Part shown: piece after piece, positions 45,100-56,329 of the stretch
Layout: each line of letters opens with the position of its first letter
How positions within the stretch are numbered: the first letter of the stretch is position 1
Origin: Adiantum capillus-veneris
Lineage: Eukaryota; Streptophyta; Polypodiopsida; Polypodiales; Pteridaceae
NCBI GenBank assembly: GCA_014529385.2
Contig: CM043959.1
Coordinates: 54,128,253-54,192,252, forward strand
Length of the DNA stretch: 64,000 nt
Direction of reading: 5' to 3'
Translations under genes and position numbers: made by a program
Notes under the pieces: generated by a model
Told to the model about the DNA's origin: nothing
Seen by the model: the letters and a program-made list of their open reading frames with translations, nothing else
The model's database searches: none

Positions 45100-45844
45100 A
45101 ATACACTTAGTGAGCATTCCTTTTTTACTTTGGGTAAGTTGGCGGAGGAAAATAGCATGAAGGGCTTGTTGGCTTTTCCCCCTCTCACTCTCCTTCGTTT
45201 TGCAAGCTTTGAAGTTGCTGAAGGAAAGCAAAGCACTCTCTCACTCCCTCTCTCATGGGAGCTTAAGAGATAGTCTCCATGCTCGAGAACCTTGGCTATG
45301 GATGCAAATACTGCCAAGTGAAAGATTCATCCTCTTCTTTATTGTCTCCTATTACTTTATTATGCTAAGCTATGTTAAGAGCTTGCCGATAGAGTAGGCG
45401 TATACATGGTACAATTCTCTTGTTTGAAAAATACTTCTTTTCACCCTCATCTACCTCTTCCCCCCCCCACTTTCTTTCTCCTAGCTGGGATGTTTAGGGT
45501 TTGGGAAGGAGGGTTACACCATGAAATCTTGAAGTACACCATAATTTAAGAAAGGCTCCGCAAGAGCGCAAGTATGTATTGTAACCAAGCTCTCTTTGAG
45601 AATTATAATACAGGTCCTTTTGTAGGGGGGACCGGCTCCAAGAAAATCCGGTCCTCATCAATTTTTCACTCTTAATTTTGTGATTCTCTTCAAGTTTATG
45701 TGTGCGGCTAATTGCTCTAATGTGTGAGTGCAATGAAATCACCATGGAACAACTTCTGTGTCTCCTTTCTGAAATTCTCTTAGGGAAATTACACATGTTA
45801 CTTAATTCCGTTGTAAATCTAAGAAATAGCTAGATTCTCTAACA
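45100..45844 (+). repeat. LTR relic with following tRNA-Met primer site
   Basis: Ends TCTCTAACA, directly followed by TTGGTATTAGAGCC (primer-site core 45846-45857). Several segments match 50680-51390 in order: CTTGGCTATGGATGCAAAT, ACCAAG-TCTCT, and GACCGGCTCCA-G/C-A-AAATCCGGTCCTCA. The two are LTRs of one family in the same orientation. Confidence 0.6.
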
Positions 45845-45845
45845 T

Positions 45846-45857
45846 TGGTATTAGAGC
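45846..45857 (+). promoter_or_regulatory. Primer binding site, tRNA-Met variant
   Basis: TGGTATTAGAGC, the same one-base variant as in the plus-strand Copia. It sits right after an LTR-like end. Confidence 0.75.
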
Positions 45858-47860
45858 CTAGGTTTCTCTTTTCTTACCTAAGAAGAGAGGACCTTGAGTA
45901 ATCTATGAAAGGTTATGGTCAGTGGAACTAGGCCTAATCTATTATCTCGATTGGCATGCCTATAGGGGACACCATTGGGAACTATCGTCTTAATATTGGA
46001 GTCTTTCTAGACTTGTTTAACATTATTGAGCTATTAGCCACTAGTGGAGATGACATCGATAATGCTCGAGCATCGAGAATATTGAAGACCTTGTGTGTTG
46101 AGGTAGTTGCAGCAATAGTTAATGTCCTCAACCGGCCTTCTACAACTTCGCTTCTTCAGTATTTGCAAAAAATTAGCACCACAAACTTGAACAAATCCCA
46201 ATCTAATTTGAGAGCACGCTAGAAGGGGGAGAAAGGGAAACACAACTAACAACACACACTCGCCTCTTTATAGCCCAAGTGGAATCACGACACCCGATCC
46301 TTTAAAAAAAACAGCAAGTAGAAAAATTTATCAACCATATTTTGACTAGACACTCTCGAGCACACAATCACACACAAGAGCATACCTTACTAAACAACAA
46401 TCGGCACAATTACTTCTCTATTCTCAATCGCAAGGACAACCTCTATGTGTGTGTGCGCGCGCACGTGCACACCCACAATTGTCCTTGAGGCTCACATACA
46501 CACAACCATATGCCGTTGCACAAGAGAAGAAAAGAGAAAAGGGTACGGGGAGATGATGATAGAGAAATGTTATAGGCTATAAACTTGCTTTTTTCAATGA
46601 TGGACTATGGTGGAGTATATACAAAAAAGATGGCTCCAAGTCTCTTGGGACCCTCTCTCCTTCTTCTTTGTCCCACAAAACAATCTCCTACCAAAAACGT
46701 GCAAAAATGTGGACCCTTTTTCTTTTTTTAGGAGTCCCCCTTCAACCACACACTAAATCATAGTAGCTTTGCATGGAAACTAGACTTTCCACTCAGATTT
46801 CTCAACCAACACCTATACAAGAAGTCGGCCGCCCTCCAATTGCATGCACACACAACATTGTGTGAGACTCCCCCTCAATAAAAGGGGAGCAGCCCCCTCT
46901 GCATGGGAGCATGTGCAATGCACCACTGGGTATGGTCAATGCCGTTGCTTGTTTACGAGGGGAGCCACTGAGAGTAGCGCATGGGTGTAGACACCATAGC
47001 TTGTGAGATCTCCACCTTAAGGGAGGGCCTCACTTATGAGATGGTATGGAGAGCAAGTGTTGGGCTATATATACCACATCAAATCTCTTTAAAAATACGC
47101 ATGTCATATTACCAATTGTCCACTTGGTAGCTGCTCTTATTAAACCTCCTTTAGAGCCCCCAAAAAACACCAAGTTGCTTTCAGCAAATTTAATTTTCAT
47201 GCCCATTTGCGCCCCCAATATCTCTTTGCTTCTTAATACAATGATCAATCAGTAAAGACTCGTTAAAAATCCATATTACGTTCTTTTAAAAAGACCCTCC
47301 ACTCTACATTCCAATGCTTCCAAGGCCCCGAACTGACGATCCAAAAATGAGAAAAAAATATATTAACTTGCAACCCCCATCCTTTGCAACCTGTTACAAG
47401 CTATAACTTGATGCTGAGGGCTCCGATCATTGATCAATTTCTTATGGCTTGCTTCATATAGTGCACACCTCCTCTTGAAACTTTGGCAATCTTTAAAACA
47501 ACTCTGAGTGTGCACTTCCCAAGGTGACAAAAAATGGTGCAGACCTGATCCCTTGGGAAATTTCATCTGCTCATAACTTGGTCGTTTGAACTCCAATTTG
47601 AGATACAAAAAGACTAAAATGGACAACAAATTGAACAGTTTCATATGTCTCTTGGGCCATCACCATCTATGCACCATTCATTACAAATTTGCAAACCATT
47701 TTGACATTCAACTTGTTATATCTTGCACATTAGGGCTCAAATTGAGGAGTTGTTTGGATGACTTGAGAGAGCACCTTGAAGAGCATAATATCAACTTTCA
47801 AGCCTAACCTTTTTCTAGTTTTAATCATCATCCCCTATTAGCCTCAGAATGGTACCTTCT
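45858..47860. other. Unassigned region after the LTR relic
   Basis: Expected gag position of the element, but only scattered small ORFs are visible, for example MPIGDTIGNYRLNIG at 45956. No domain could be named. Confidence 0.3.
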
Positions 47861-47869
47861 GGCCCAAAT

Positions 47870-48180
47870 CCATTCAATCACATTCTGATGCACATCTCGC
47901 ACCAATTCCTTGTCAAAATATAGCTTCTAGATGCTTATCGGTCATCCACACAAGCCGATAAGTACCATTGGGAAAAGCCTTGTGTATCTTATAAGGACCA
48001 ATCCACTTCATCTTAAACTTCTTATGGAAGGTGAAATCCAGATAATCTCATGCTTCATCACCAAATTGGCCTCCTATATCTTCTTGTCTAGAAAGCTCTG
48101 GTTAAACTTGGCAGCTCTTTTCTCCCTCTATTTACATGAAAGTCCATTTTTATTAGGGTTCAAGCCAACTGGCCAAACAC
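47870..48180 (-). pseudogene. Gypsy integrase C-terminal (GPY) fragment
   Basis: The minus strand around 47930-48020 reads KWIGPYKIHKAFPNGTYRLV, the GPY/F module that ends Gypsy integrases (W-x-GPY-x-I ... G-x-Y-x-L). It is isolated from the other fragments. Confidence 0.65.
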
Positions 48181-48334
48181 CCATCATACTGACCGTACTA
48201 ACCTTATCTATTCTTTTGGTCATATAGAGCAATAAGGAGTAGTGCCTGAATCTTGACAGAGAGCTCCACCCACATCGTGCTTGTGTTTGTTCTTCTTCTC
48301 CCTTGCTTTCGGCATGTACCATGCACTCTTCAAG

Positions 48335-48346
48335 TGGTATCGGAGC
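48335..48346 (+). promoter_or_regulatory. Primer-binding-site-like sequence
   Basis: TGGTATCGGAGC, one base from the tRNA-Met complement, after an LTR-like stretch. Isolated, so it may be a relic or chance. Confidence 0.4.
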
Positions 48347-48495
48347 ATAATGTTGCAGTGCTACTTATCTCTCGATGTTTCCCTTCTCCCGACGAGATTC
48401 ACATTGGTAAACGGATCAAAGTTCGGAGCTTCCGTGGCTATGGGCACTAGGGTATCCAAAGAACTTTGGCTTTGGTCAAGTGATATTTCTATTGG

Positions 48496-48990
48496 CCAAG
48501 AATGCGCTCTTACATAGTGAGCTATGTGAAGAGATGCGCTCAGTGTCAGGTCAATAAGGCAGAGCGCCTTAAGAAAGCTGGCCTGCTACATCCATTGGAA
48601 ATCCCAGATGCCAAGTGGCCAAGAATGCGCTCTTACATAGAGACCTATGTGAAGAGATGTGCTCAGTGTCAGGTCAATAAGGTAGAGCGCCTTAAGAAAG
48701 CTGGCTTGCTACATCCATTGGAAATCCCAGATGCCAAGTGGCAAAGTATTTCCATGGACTTCATCGTTGGTTTACCAAATACTAATCGGGGCAATGATGC
48801 CATTTGGGTTGTGGTCAATAGACTCACAAAAATGGAGAAGTTTATACCAACGAAGTCAACAGTAAAAAGCCAACTCGGACAGTAAAAAGCCACGAGTTGG
48901 CGGTCTTATTTGTCGACCAGCTTTACAACCTGTATGGTTTGCCAGAGGATATCGTCAGTGATCAAGATACTAATTCCATAGGCATTGTGA
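48496..48990 (+). pseudogene. Gypsy integrase fragment with in-frame 123-bp duplication
   Basis: The zinc-binding segment ([32 protein letters not shown]) is present twice in tandem, with start-to-start distance 123 bp (41 codons), in frame. The core follows: [36 protein letters not shown] (first catalytic Asp), then after a stop NLYGLPEDIVSDQDT (second Asp). The rest of the element is missing. Confidence 0.75.
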
Positions 48991-49634
48991 GCTTGACACA
49001 TAGAGCTCATGCATCAAGGTGGCAAGGGACTGAACTCCATAAGCCACAAAGAATGAGAGGTTGAGCTTTTTGTAAGCTCAAAGAAAGAGGGATGCAGATT
49101 GCTCAATTTAGGACACTGACAAAAAGTCACTGTTTTGCTCATAACTTGAGCTACAGAACTTTGGTTCCAAATCTCTTTTAATCAAAATGGACATCGCTTT
49201 GATATCTACGACTTTGTAGCAGGAATAATCAACTCATTCCAAGTGCCAATATGTCTAGAATAAAAAACACAAAAGCTGTTTTCTCATGATAGGTTGTGCA
49301 TTCAAGTTGAGTCAGAGAGGAGAGAGAGTGTAACGAGAGAGAAAGAGATAGCTTCACCTCAACTTCACCATTGAAGCCTCAAATATACACTCTTGACGAA
49401 GAAGAGAAAGCGGATTCGATAGAAAGAAAGAGGGATTGTGTGCATATTACGACACGCTTACACACTCCAATTCTTGGCATTGACGGGAAATTTCAAAATC
49501 CAAGCAAAACTTTCCAAGCAATCATAAAACTGAGCAAAGCAAAACATGATTGATATAAAGGTAGATCATAAAAGTCATTTGCATAGCACAAAACATACAA
49601 TAGTTTAGCTATCTATGATTGTTCCTAAACACAT

Positions 49635-49637
<3 letters not shown>
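48991..49637. other. Unassigned, LTR-like edges
   Basis: No gene recognised. Includes purine-rich and GA-rich patches (49310-49350) of the kind seen in the LTR relics. Confidence 0.25.

Positions 49638-49705
<68 letters not shown>
49638..49705 (+). repeat. CT microsatellite
   Basis: About 34 CT units with one G interruption. Confidence 0.95.
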
Positions 49706-49712
<7 letters not shown>

Positions 49713-50107
49713 CCCCCTTCTCTCTTCGCCCAACCCGCAACTTATTTGAAAATTGGAATATATGTCTCTACTCTAAGGTATCCCTAAGTCATCATTTTAG
49801 GTTAGTCATTGTCATAAATCTAATATCTAACCAACCCGAATGATTTTTTCATATTAAATTGATCATTTAATGTGGGAGAATAAACGGGAACAAGGGTTAG
49901 AATATAGACATGTGCTTACAAATCTATCTCAACACGGGTCCAATAGTAAAGGGGTCCAAATGAGAGATGGTTTGTCAAAGAGAAAGGCTAACCAATGGAG
50001 CTTAAAAGACCTTAGGGTTAGCTTCATTGAAGACCTCCAAAGGTTAGTGTTAAAAAGTCCTTTGACCTTAGGTAAGCTAGGGTTGTGCTTCAGGTGGGAA
50101 CCCGGCC

Positions 50108-50315
50108 CAAGCTTGAGGTGCTTGTCGTGCTTGATGACTAAGGTGCTTGAGGTGATTGTCGTGATTGCTGGCTAAGATGCTTGAGGTGCTTGTCATGCTT
50201 GCTGACCAAGATGCTTGAGGTGCTTGTCGTGCTTGCCGACTAGGGAGCTTGAGGTGCTTGTGGGAACACTACCCAAGCTTGAGGTGCTTTGTCGTGCTTG
50301 CTGACTATGGTGCTT
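50108..50315 (+). repeat. ~36-bp minisatellite
   Basis: GCTTGAGGTGCTTGTCGTG followed by CTTGCTGACTAAGAT is repeated about six times with variation. Confidence 0.88.
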
Positions 50316-50384
50316 GTTTTCCACAAAGTCAAAGCATCCCTACAAGAGAGGGGGCGAGCCCTAAAGCTAGGGGGATGAGAGAGA

Positions 50385-50385
<1 letters not shown>

Positions 50386-50411
<26 letters not shown>
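50386..50411 (+). repeat. CA microsatellite
   Basis: Thirteen CA units. Confidence 0.9.
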
Positions 50412-50417
<6 letters not shown>

Positions 50418-50639
50418 AGATAAGACAAGCCTTAAGAGGCAGCAAGGACACATGTCAAGCCCCTACCCATGTTACCCTCATGGTGTGCCTAAAGCCTATT
50501 GGTTGGCCTCCCAAGGGGTCCAATGATACATTAGTTAATTTAATTAATTGTTTTTGCATTTATCAAGCCCTCTCTCTCAAAGGGGAAAGGGGGACACTTG
50601 TCCCAAGACTACGCTTGTTGCTTATTATGCATCCTGCAT

Positions 50640-51390
50640 GTGATTGGCCAGGCTTGCAGGGGTCCAATGAGCTTCAAGCATGAGCTACAAGGGGGTGTTG
50701 ACCAAAGCAAGAAGGGGGGTTGCTTGGGGGGTATACTCTCCCACACACACTCACACACACTCACATTGTGTGAAGTGCAAAGTGCAAGAGCTCCATCTCC
50801 TTCTCTAAGCTAGTATAGAAGTTGAGAGCCTACACCAACACTCTTGGCTATGGAATGCAAATCCAACCTAGAGCCATGCTTCAATGCTTAATCTTGCCAT
50901 CTTCTCCATCTTCATTACTATGCTATTACGTATGCTAGCAAGAAGAGTGATGATAAATGAGGAACTACTTCTTTCTCCTATGGAATGTTTCTTCTTCCTC
51001 TTCCCTACCCTCATTCCCCGCTAGCTCTATTCACCTTCGAAGGTGTTTGAGGCCTTGGGACTGAGGCTTGGGATGATTAATGCTTTTGCAAAGTTTATGT
51101 TATGTTCGTGATGCATGAAGTTTTCCATCTTCACTGCATCACCTAGGTCACAATGAACACAAAGATTGTATTGTACCAAGTCTCTCTTGATGGGAGAATC
51201 TATAATACAAATGCCTATTGGAGGGGGAACCGGCTCCACATAAATCCGGTCCTCAACTGTTTGTCATGTTCTCTAAACTCTCTCTCTTGCAAAAGTATTG
51301 TTCATGCCAAGTTATCTAAGTACTATGTTTATGTTGCTACCATCAATTAAGTTCACCCTCTATGCTCTCAAAGTAATCTCACAAAAGTGC
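50640..51390 (+). repeat. Second copy of the LTR relic at 45100-45844
   Basis: Shares in order CTTGGCTATGGAATGCAAAT, TATTGTACCAAGTCTCTCTTG and GAACCGGCTCCACATAAATCC. No primer site was found at its right edge, so it may be a 3' LTR or a solo LTR. Confidence 0.5.
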
Positions 51391-52420
51391 TTTCTCTAGT
51401 TTTCCTAATTCCGCTACTCTCAAAGTTCATAGGCCATTTCCATTACAACCACCATGGCTATCGATTTCTTAGTCCCGAGCTTCCCCACTACGGCTACCCT
51501 ATGGAGATGTCACATCTTTCTCCCAATATCTCCACCGATTTTCTTAAGTTGCCAAGACTCCCTCTCCTTTTTCACTTTTGCACACCATAGTCCCTCCTCG
51601 GCTATAATATCTCCTTGCTAGATAGCGATAATGGTAGTAGCACCACCCATAGCCTCTCAATTACTTCGTCATGAGAATTTGCACGAGCACCAACCGTGAG
51701 GTGCCATAAGCCCTACCTTGTCTTTTCTTTGGCGGTGCTCTCTTCTGCCATGTGGCCCAAACAGACCTAGTTGCATCTGCCCTATTTCCTAGATGGTATC
51801 CACCACCACCACCATAGCATCTATATATAGGCACATATGTTGACTTGCAAGGGTGACAATTGCTTGCCTAGCTGCTACAAACAAGAAATACGGAATTGAA
51901 GATTACCAAGACTAATGATACTCTTTGTAGAGAGACACAATCATGAAGATTCTAAGAGCAATCGATAGCTGAGGTGACCATGCTGTTCAAAGTGGCACCC
52001 TAGTCCTTTTTGGAAATTGGTAGGTCAGGCAACTATTACAAGAGGAAAGCGAAGGGTGTTGGGCAAGTATCATGCATGCCAAGTTGGTCAAACCCGGAAC
52101 ACCCACCTTCAATTAAGCTTTACATAGGATGTATACCTATATCAGCTCTTTTTGACGCATTTGGTAGGACGAGCAAAGAGCTTAATTCTTTCGAAACCTT
52201 ATAGTAGTGTAGTCTGTCTTGGGATGTCATTTGAAGCCTTATGGTATTGCAGTCTACCTTGGGACATCTTTACGTTCGGGTCACCTGCGCGAGGACACAT
52301 AGCATATGCAAATTCAAAATTGGCGTGCAAGGATAGAAAAAATTTCCCATCAAAACATCTCAAGGAAAAAAAATCACGCTTCATCTGAGCATGTGTGCAT
52401 TTGGTTGCCAATTGCCAACT
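51391..52420. other. Unassigned region
   Basis: No recognisable gene or repeat apart from a short duplication of CTTATRGTA-T-GYAGTCTRYCTTGGGA near 52195 and 52235. Confidence 0.3.
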
Positions 52421-52424
52421 ACAA

Positions 52425-52627
52425 GTTGGGAACCTACCTATGTAAACTCGCTCTTCGTTTTCATAATGCAAAAAAACACAACATGAAACAGTCTGTGCCG
52501 GCTGGGAATCTACCTATGTGAACTCACTCTTCGTTTCCAAAACCTCGCAATAAAAACATCCCAAACAGTCTGCACCGATGCAGACTGTTTTAGGAAGTTT
52601 TTTCTCCGAGGTTATGGAAACAAAGAG
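52425..52627. repeat. Head-to-head palindrome of terminal-repeat-like units
   Basis: AAACAGTCTGCACCGATGCAGACTGTTT (52563-52590, read as two ~13-bp arms) is the centre of a longer inverted repeat. 52526-52573 matches the reverse complement of 52579-52627, both containing GAGGTT-TGGAAAC. A third, direct copy (GAAACAGTCTGTGCCGGCTG from 52485, plus GGGAACCTACCTATGTAAAC at 52428) lies to the left. Confidence 0.75.
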
Positions 52628-53313
52628 ACGATCCATACCAAGAGAAGCGCGTAGAAATTGAGAAAAAAATTTGTACCGCGGTCAGCCTCTTTGTCTCTCT
52701 CTTTTTCTCTCTGTCGCGTAGGTGTGCACACAAAAGATATGTGCAGTCAATGAATGCGACCCATGCTGCCCTAGCCTTAGACGCAACAATCATCTTGAAT
52801 CTGTACTAGGGAGGATGGAGTGCCCCAACTTGCAATTGATGATCAGTAGTCGGAGTAGTAGGGGGGCCCAATCAGATTAAATCGGAAATTACAAAGAATC
52901 AATGTAGATACGAGGGACGCAATGAAAGTCGAAGCACAATGCCAATTGTCGGGTGACGCAGCAGTCAACAGACAGGAGGAGGTGCGAGCAAGGCGGAGGG
53001 TAGCAGAGCAGAGGTAGTGTAGGGACAGAGGGTGGAGAGTGAGAAGGAGGTGCCGAGAGCTTGAGCCGCGTAGAGTTTTTTTTTTCATGGATTGAAGCGT
53101 GGGAGCAGCTAGCTTGGCTACTTGAGTGGTTACGATACATCTAGAAAAGGCTGTTGAAAGAGCGGTTACGGGTTCGAGCCCGCCATCTACCTTTTATAGA
53201 GGTACTAAAGCAGTGCCCTGGGGGGTAAGGTAAGAAACAGAATCAAAGGAATCTCAAAATGATTTGAATAAAATATACTGCGTGCCAGTAGTAGGCGCAT
53301 GAAGTAGTACATT

Positions 53314-53587
53314 CACAAGAAGATTTAGAAATTTTCTCACGTAGGAAAAGGGAGCCTTTTTCAATGTTTTTCATACAATGCATAACATCATGAGCTTCTG
53401 CTCGAGAGCATTCCTAGCTAGGTACGATTGGGAGCAGGTTACCCCCGGTCCCCCCCACCGGGCCGGCGGTCCCCTGCCCCCAATCGTACCTAGCTAGGTA
53501 TGCTATGCCTTCCTCACAGAAGCTCATGATGTTGAGGTAAGTCATAACGTGGGAATTATTGTGAGAATCTGTCCAAAACTTCTTGTG
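53314..53587. repeat. 274-bp foldback (long hairpin)
   Basis: Inner arms 53409-53438 and 53473-53502 match in about 28 of 30 bases around a GC-rich 34-base loop. Further out, AACATCATGAGCTTCTG (53384-53400) pairs perfectly with 53517-53533, and CACAAGAAG (53314) with CTTCTTGTG (53579). This is a MITE-like or hairpin-RNA structure. Confidence 0.8.
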
Positions 53588-53602
53588 ATTGCGAAGTATC
53601 AA

Positions 53603-54073
53603 CTAGACGTACCGCATGTTTCTATGAACATAGTTGTTGCGCTTCAGAATATGCTGTTGCACTTGTACAACCTGGCATAATTTTGTGGTTCCGTTGCTTT
53701 TTGTGTTGCTAGCCATGATCTGTACATATGTTGCTGCTTGTTGTGGTGTAGCACAACTATTTTGGAGAGCTTCTGTTGGATGCGGGTCATGCTTGACCAC
53801 CCAATAATATCTAAATACTCGATCGTGTGTAGGAGCTGTTGTAGCTAGCCAACCAGATTTGGCTTTAATTTGGCCTTGGACATGCGAGCGATGGAGGTTG
53901 TCGAGCTTGATAGGAGCGGTCGGAGAATATTGGCCACAAATCAATGAGTTTTTTCGAATTTGACCCAAAAGAAACTTTCTGAAATAGTCCGCACCGGCGC
54001 GGAATGTTTCACACAGGTTTTTTGTATGCGATAATTTACGTGTTTGTCGATATTCAAGAAAAATCAATTTCAT
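53603..54073 (-). CDS. Minus-strand ORF beside the foldback, unknown
   Basis: 156 codons; the frame continues past a stop into 53602-53414. Contains KLDNLHRSHVQGQIKAKSGW and VFRYYWVVKHDPHPTEALQN. No family recognised. It is framed by the foldback and by a palindrome at 53981-54010, so it may be coding material of a small DNA transposon, or chance. Confidence 0.25.
   Translation of the reverse strand: MKLIFLEYRQTRKLSHTKNLCETFRAGADYFRKFLLGQIRKNSLICGQYSPTAPIKLDNLHRSHVQGQIKAKSGWLATTAPTHDRVFRYYWVVKHDPHPTEALQNSCATPQQAATYVQIMASNTKSNGTTKLCQVVQVQQHILKRNNYVHRNMRYV
53981..54010. repeat. Palindrome related to 52563-52590
   Basis: GAAATAGTCCGCACCGGCGC followed by GGAATGTTTC is self-complementary and similar to the AAACAGTCTGCACCG palindrome 1.4 kb to the left. 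The pair may mark two ends of one element. Confidence 0.55.
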
Positions 54074-55080
54074 AAACCAGACTCATCAATTGGGGAGGCA
54101 ATAAATAAAGTGCAGAAGAACTGGGGATAATTTCGTCGAAAGCACCTCTTCTTTTTGCTAGCAGTTACGGGTTTTAGCCTAGTGACACACCTTGTTTTTC
54201 TTTTCATGTTTTGCATTCTTTTGGGTGTTGGATGTTCCTCTATCTATATCGGACATAGCAATTGGTTTTTTTCAATGGACCCTTCAGTGATAGAGAAATT
54301 TTGGCGATAATGACGGTGCTAACGATTGTGGTGTTCTTGACCAATGTGGGATCGCTGCTGATTTCTGTGCTTTTGCTCAAATCTCTTTTGGTCATTGTAC
54401 ATGGCATCTTCAAGGTTTTGGACGATTTTCTTCACAAGAATTAATGGACGGCCTTCTTTCTTTTCTAAAACCCTTAGCTACAAGACTTGCTTAATTGAGA
54501 AGCTACATGGCTTGCTTAATCCAGAGACTGATGTTTACTGTATTGGTATATGGATGGAAGGTGCTTTTGCAAGCAAGATACTTTACATGAAGCTTAACTT
54601 TTATGAAATACTAGTTCAAGCACTAAGAGATCAATTTTGTTACGCTTGTGCAACAACTAAGAGTTTTGTGGGCTCTTTAAAGAGGAGAGTCATGTCAATT
54701 CAGTGACCTTTTATAGAGGCACATTTGTATCTATGGTTGTGAGCTCTCCCTGTTCAGCGTTGTGGTATTAGGGTAGCTAAAACTCCAAACAAACTTAATG
54801 GAAGTAGAGGTACTATATGGTTGAAAGCAGGTATTGGTGGTACAAAATGTGGTGTCCTTGACACAACAAACCTTTGGCGAATTTCTTGTTGAAAAAAAAT
54901 GAAGTATTATGTAATCAAGTTCTTTTTATTTATATGTTTTATATGTATTTTCACAAAGTGGTGGTCTTTTACTTTATGGCAACAAGAAAACTATCGGGTG
55001 GGCTCATTGGATGCGTGGGGTGCTTTTTTGGAGGGGGGAGGGCAAGGAAATGCAAGGAGCATGCAAAAACCATACCTCTA

Positions 55081-55085
<5 letters not shown>
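54011..55085. other. Region with ORF fragments, possibly 5' part of the transposase-like gene
   Basis: Readable pieces such as NFYEILVQALRDQFCYACAT (54590-54670) occur in alternating frames with no named domain. Confidence 0.25.

Positions 55086-55139
<54 letters not shown>
55086..55139 (+). repeat. CT microsatellite
   Basis: Twenty-seven CT units. Confidence 0.95.
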
Positions 55140-55141
<2 letters not shown>

Positions 55142-55547
55142 GTGGCTCTTGCGTCCACGGATTGTATGCCAATGAAAATCTACAGCAGAAATAGTGTGCT
55201 CCTTGTCCTAGCTGCGCTAACCATGGTCTGAGCAGCCATAACCATAGCCATAGTACTCTGTGTGTGTGTGTGTGTGGGCGCAAGCTGCACACAATTTTGC
55301 ACACGCCAATGGAGATACCGGTTTCAGAGAGCTTCCTGTCTTTTGATGCCTCGACGAGCCAACAACTGAACACGAAATGGATACTATTCCAAGCATGAGC
55401 ATTCCAGTCACTTCATCTCTCACAAACCTCGTTTACATGAGAGATTACTGGGCTGCAAAGTAGCATCAACAAAGGAGCAAGGAAAGGGTTCCCAACATCA
55501 TTGGGAGAGCTTCAACATGCAAGTCAAGGAAGAATATTTGCTCAGTA

Positions 55548-56041
55548 GTGGCCCGATGTTGGCGCAACCAAACACAAGGAGGTCTTTTGGCTAGCGAGCA
55601 AAAGGAGCTCTTCCAGGAACTACTGCAACATAATACATGTTCAAAGCTCCAGGTCGTCGATGTTGAATCCAGTCTTGAGTCTGGCATCTGCAATACACTT
55701 ACACAGCTCAAGGCCCCTCGTTCTGCAAACAAACTTTTCATCAAGAAAACCTCTTTGAGCATGTTTTTAAATACTATAGGTGGCTCAACAGTGAATTGGT
55801 CTAAAATTGCAACACTATTAGATGTTCATCGTAGGAACACTGCAACGACAACTTCTCGGCTACACATGAAAGATGAGGATGAAGTGTTACCATTGTTTTC
55901 CTGTCAAAGATCGCTTCATCTATGCCTCCTGGTCATTGAAGACTAGGGTCTCTGATCCTAATAAAAAGGGAAATTGTAAATTCAGAACTGAAGAGAAGGG
56001 TGTTGTGAAACATCCGGTTCATTTTCTAGATGACTCTCAGG
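55548..56041 (+). pseudogene. Possible early exons of the transposase-like gene
   Basis: 132-codon frame with GGSTVNWSKIATLLDVHRRN, then in another frame FIYASWSLKTRVSDPNKKGN and VVKHPVHFLDDSQ, followed by a GTACAT donor-like site. Order and strand agree with the clearer exons at 58.5-59.2 kb. Linking them is inference. Confidence 0.35.
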
Positions 56042-56329
56042 TACATCATATCATTTTTTAATAATGTTGCCTCTTACTTGGGTTATGTATAGTGTGAAAA
56101 GGTTTGAATTTGGTATTATGAAGCCATGTACATAGTTTCAAGGGGAGCAATTCTACCTCTTATGGGAATATGCTTTGAGGTCGAGGAAGGTAGTAATCAT
56201 TCCAAAGCTTTACAAAGGTCTAGGTATTGTTTGTTACATACCATACCCAATTGATATTTCAAAAAGACCTTCAACTCACAATGCCAGAAGTTTCTCACCT
56301 GGGTACTTGTCAAAAGCTAGAACCAAATG

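Noticed and set aside
47363..47644. 93-codon minus-strand ORF (Cys/His-containing)
   Set aside because: No regular zinc-finger spacing and no family. It lies in retroelement debris.
51480..51800. Possible short host gene (ELPHYGYPMEMSHLSP)
   Set aside because: Frame is short, no splice context or domain, and it adjoins an LTR relic.
53110..53195. tRNA-like sequence with GGTTCGAGCCCGCC T-arm
   Set aside because: D-arm-like text is present, but no matching acceptor stem or anticodon arm could be built. At best a decayed tRNA or SINE-like relic.
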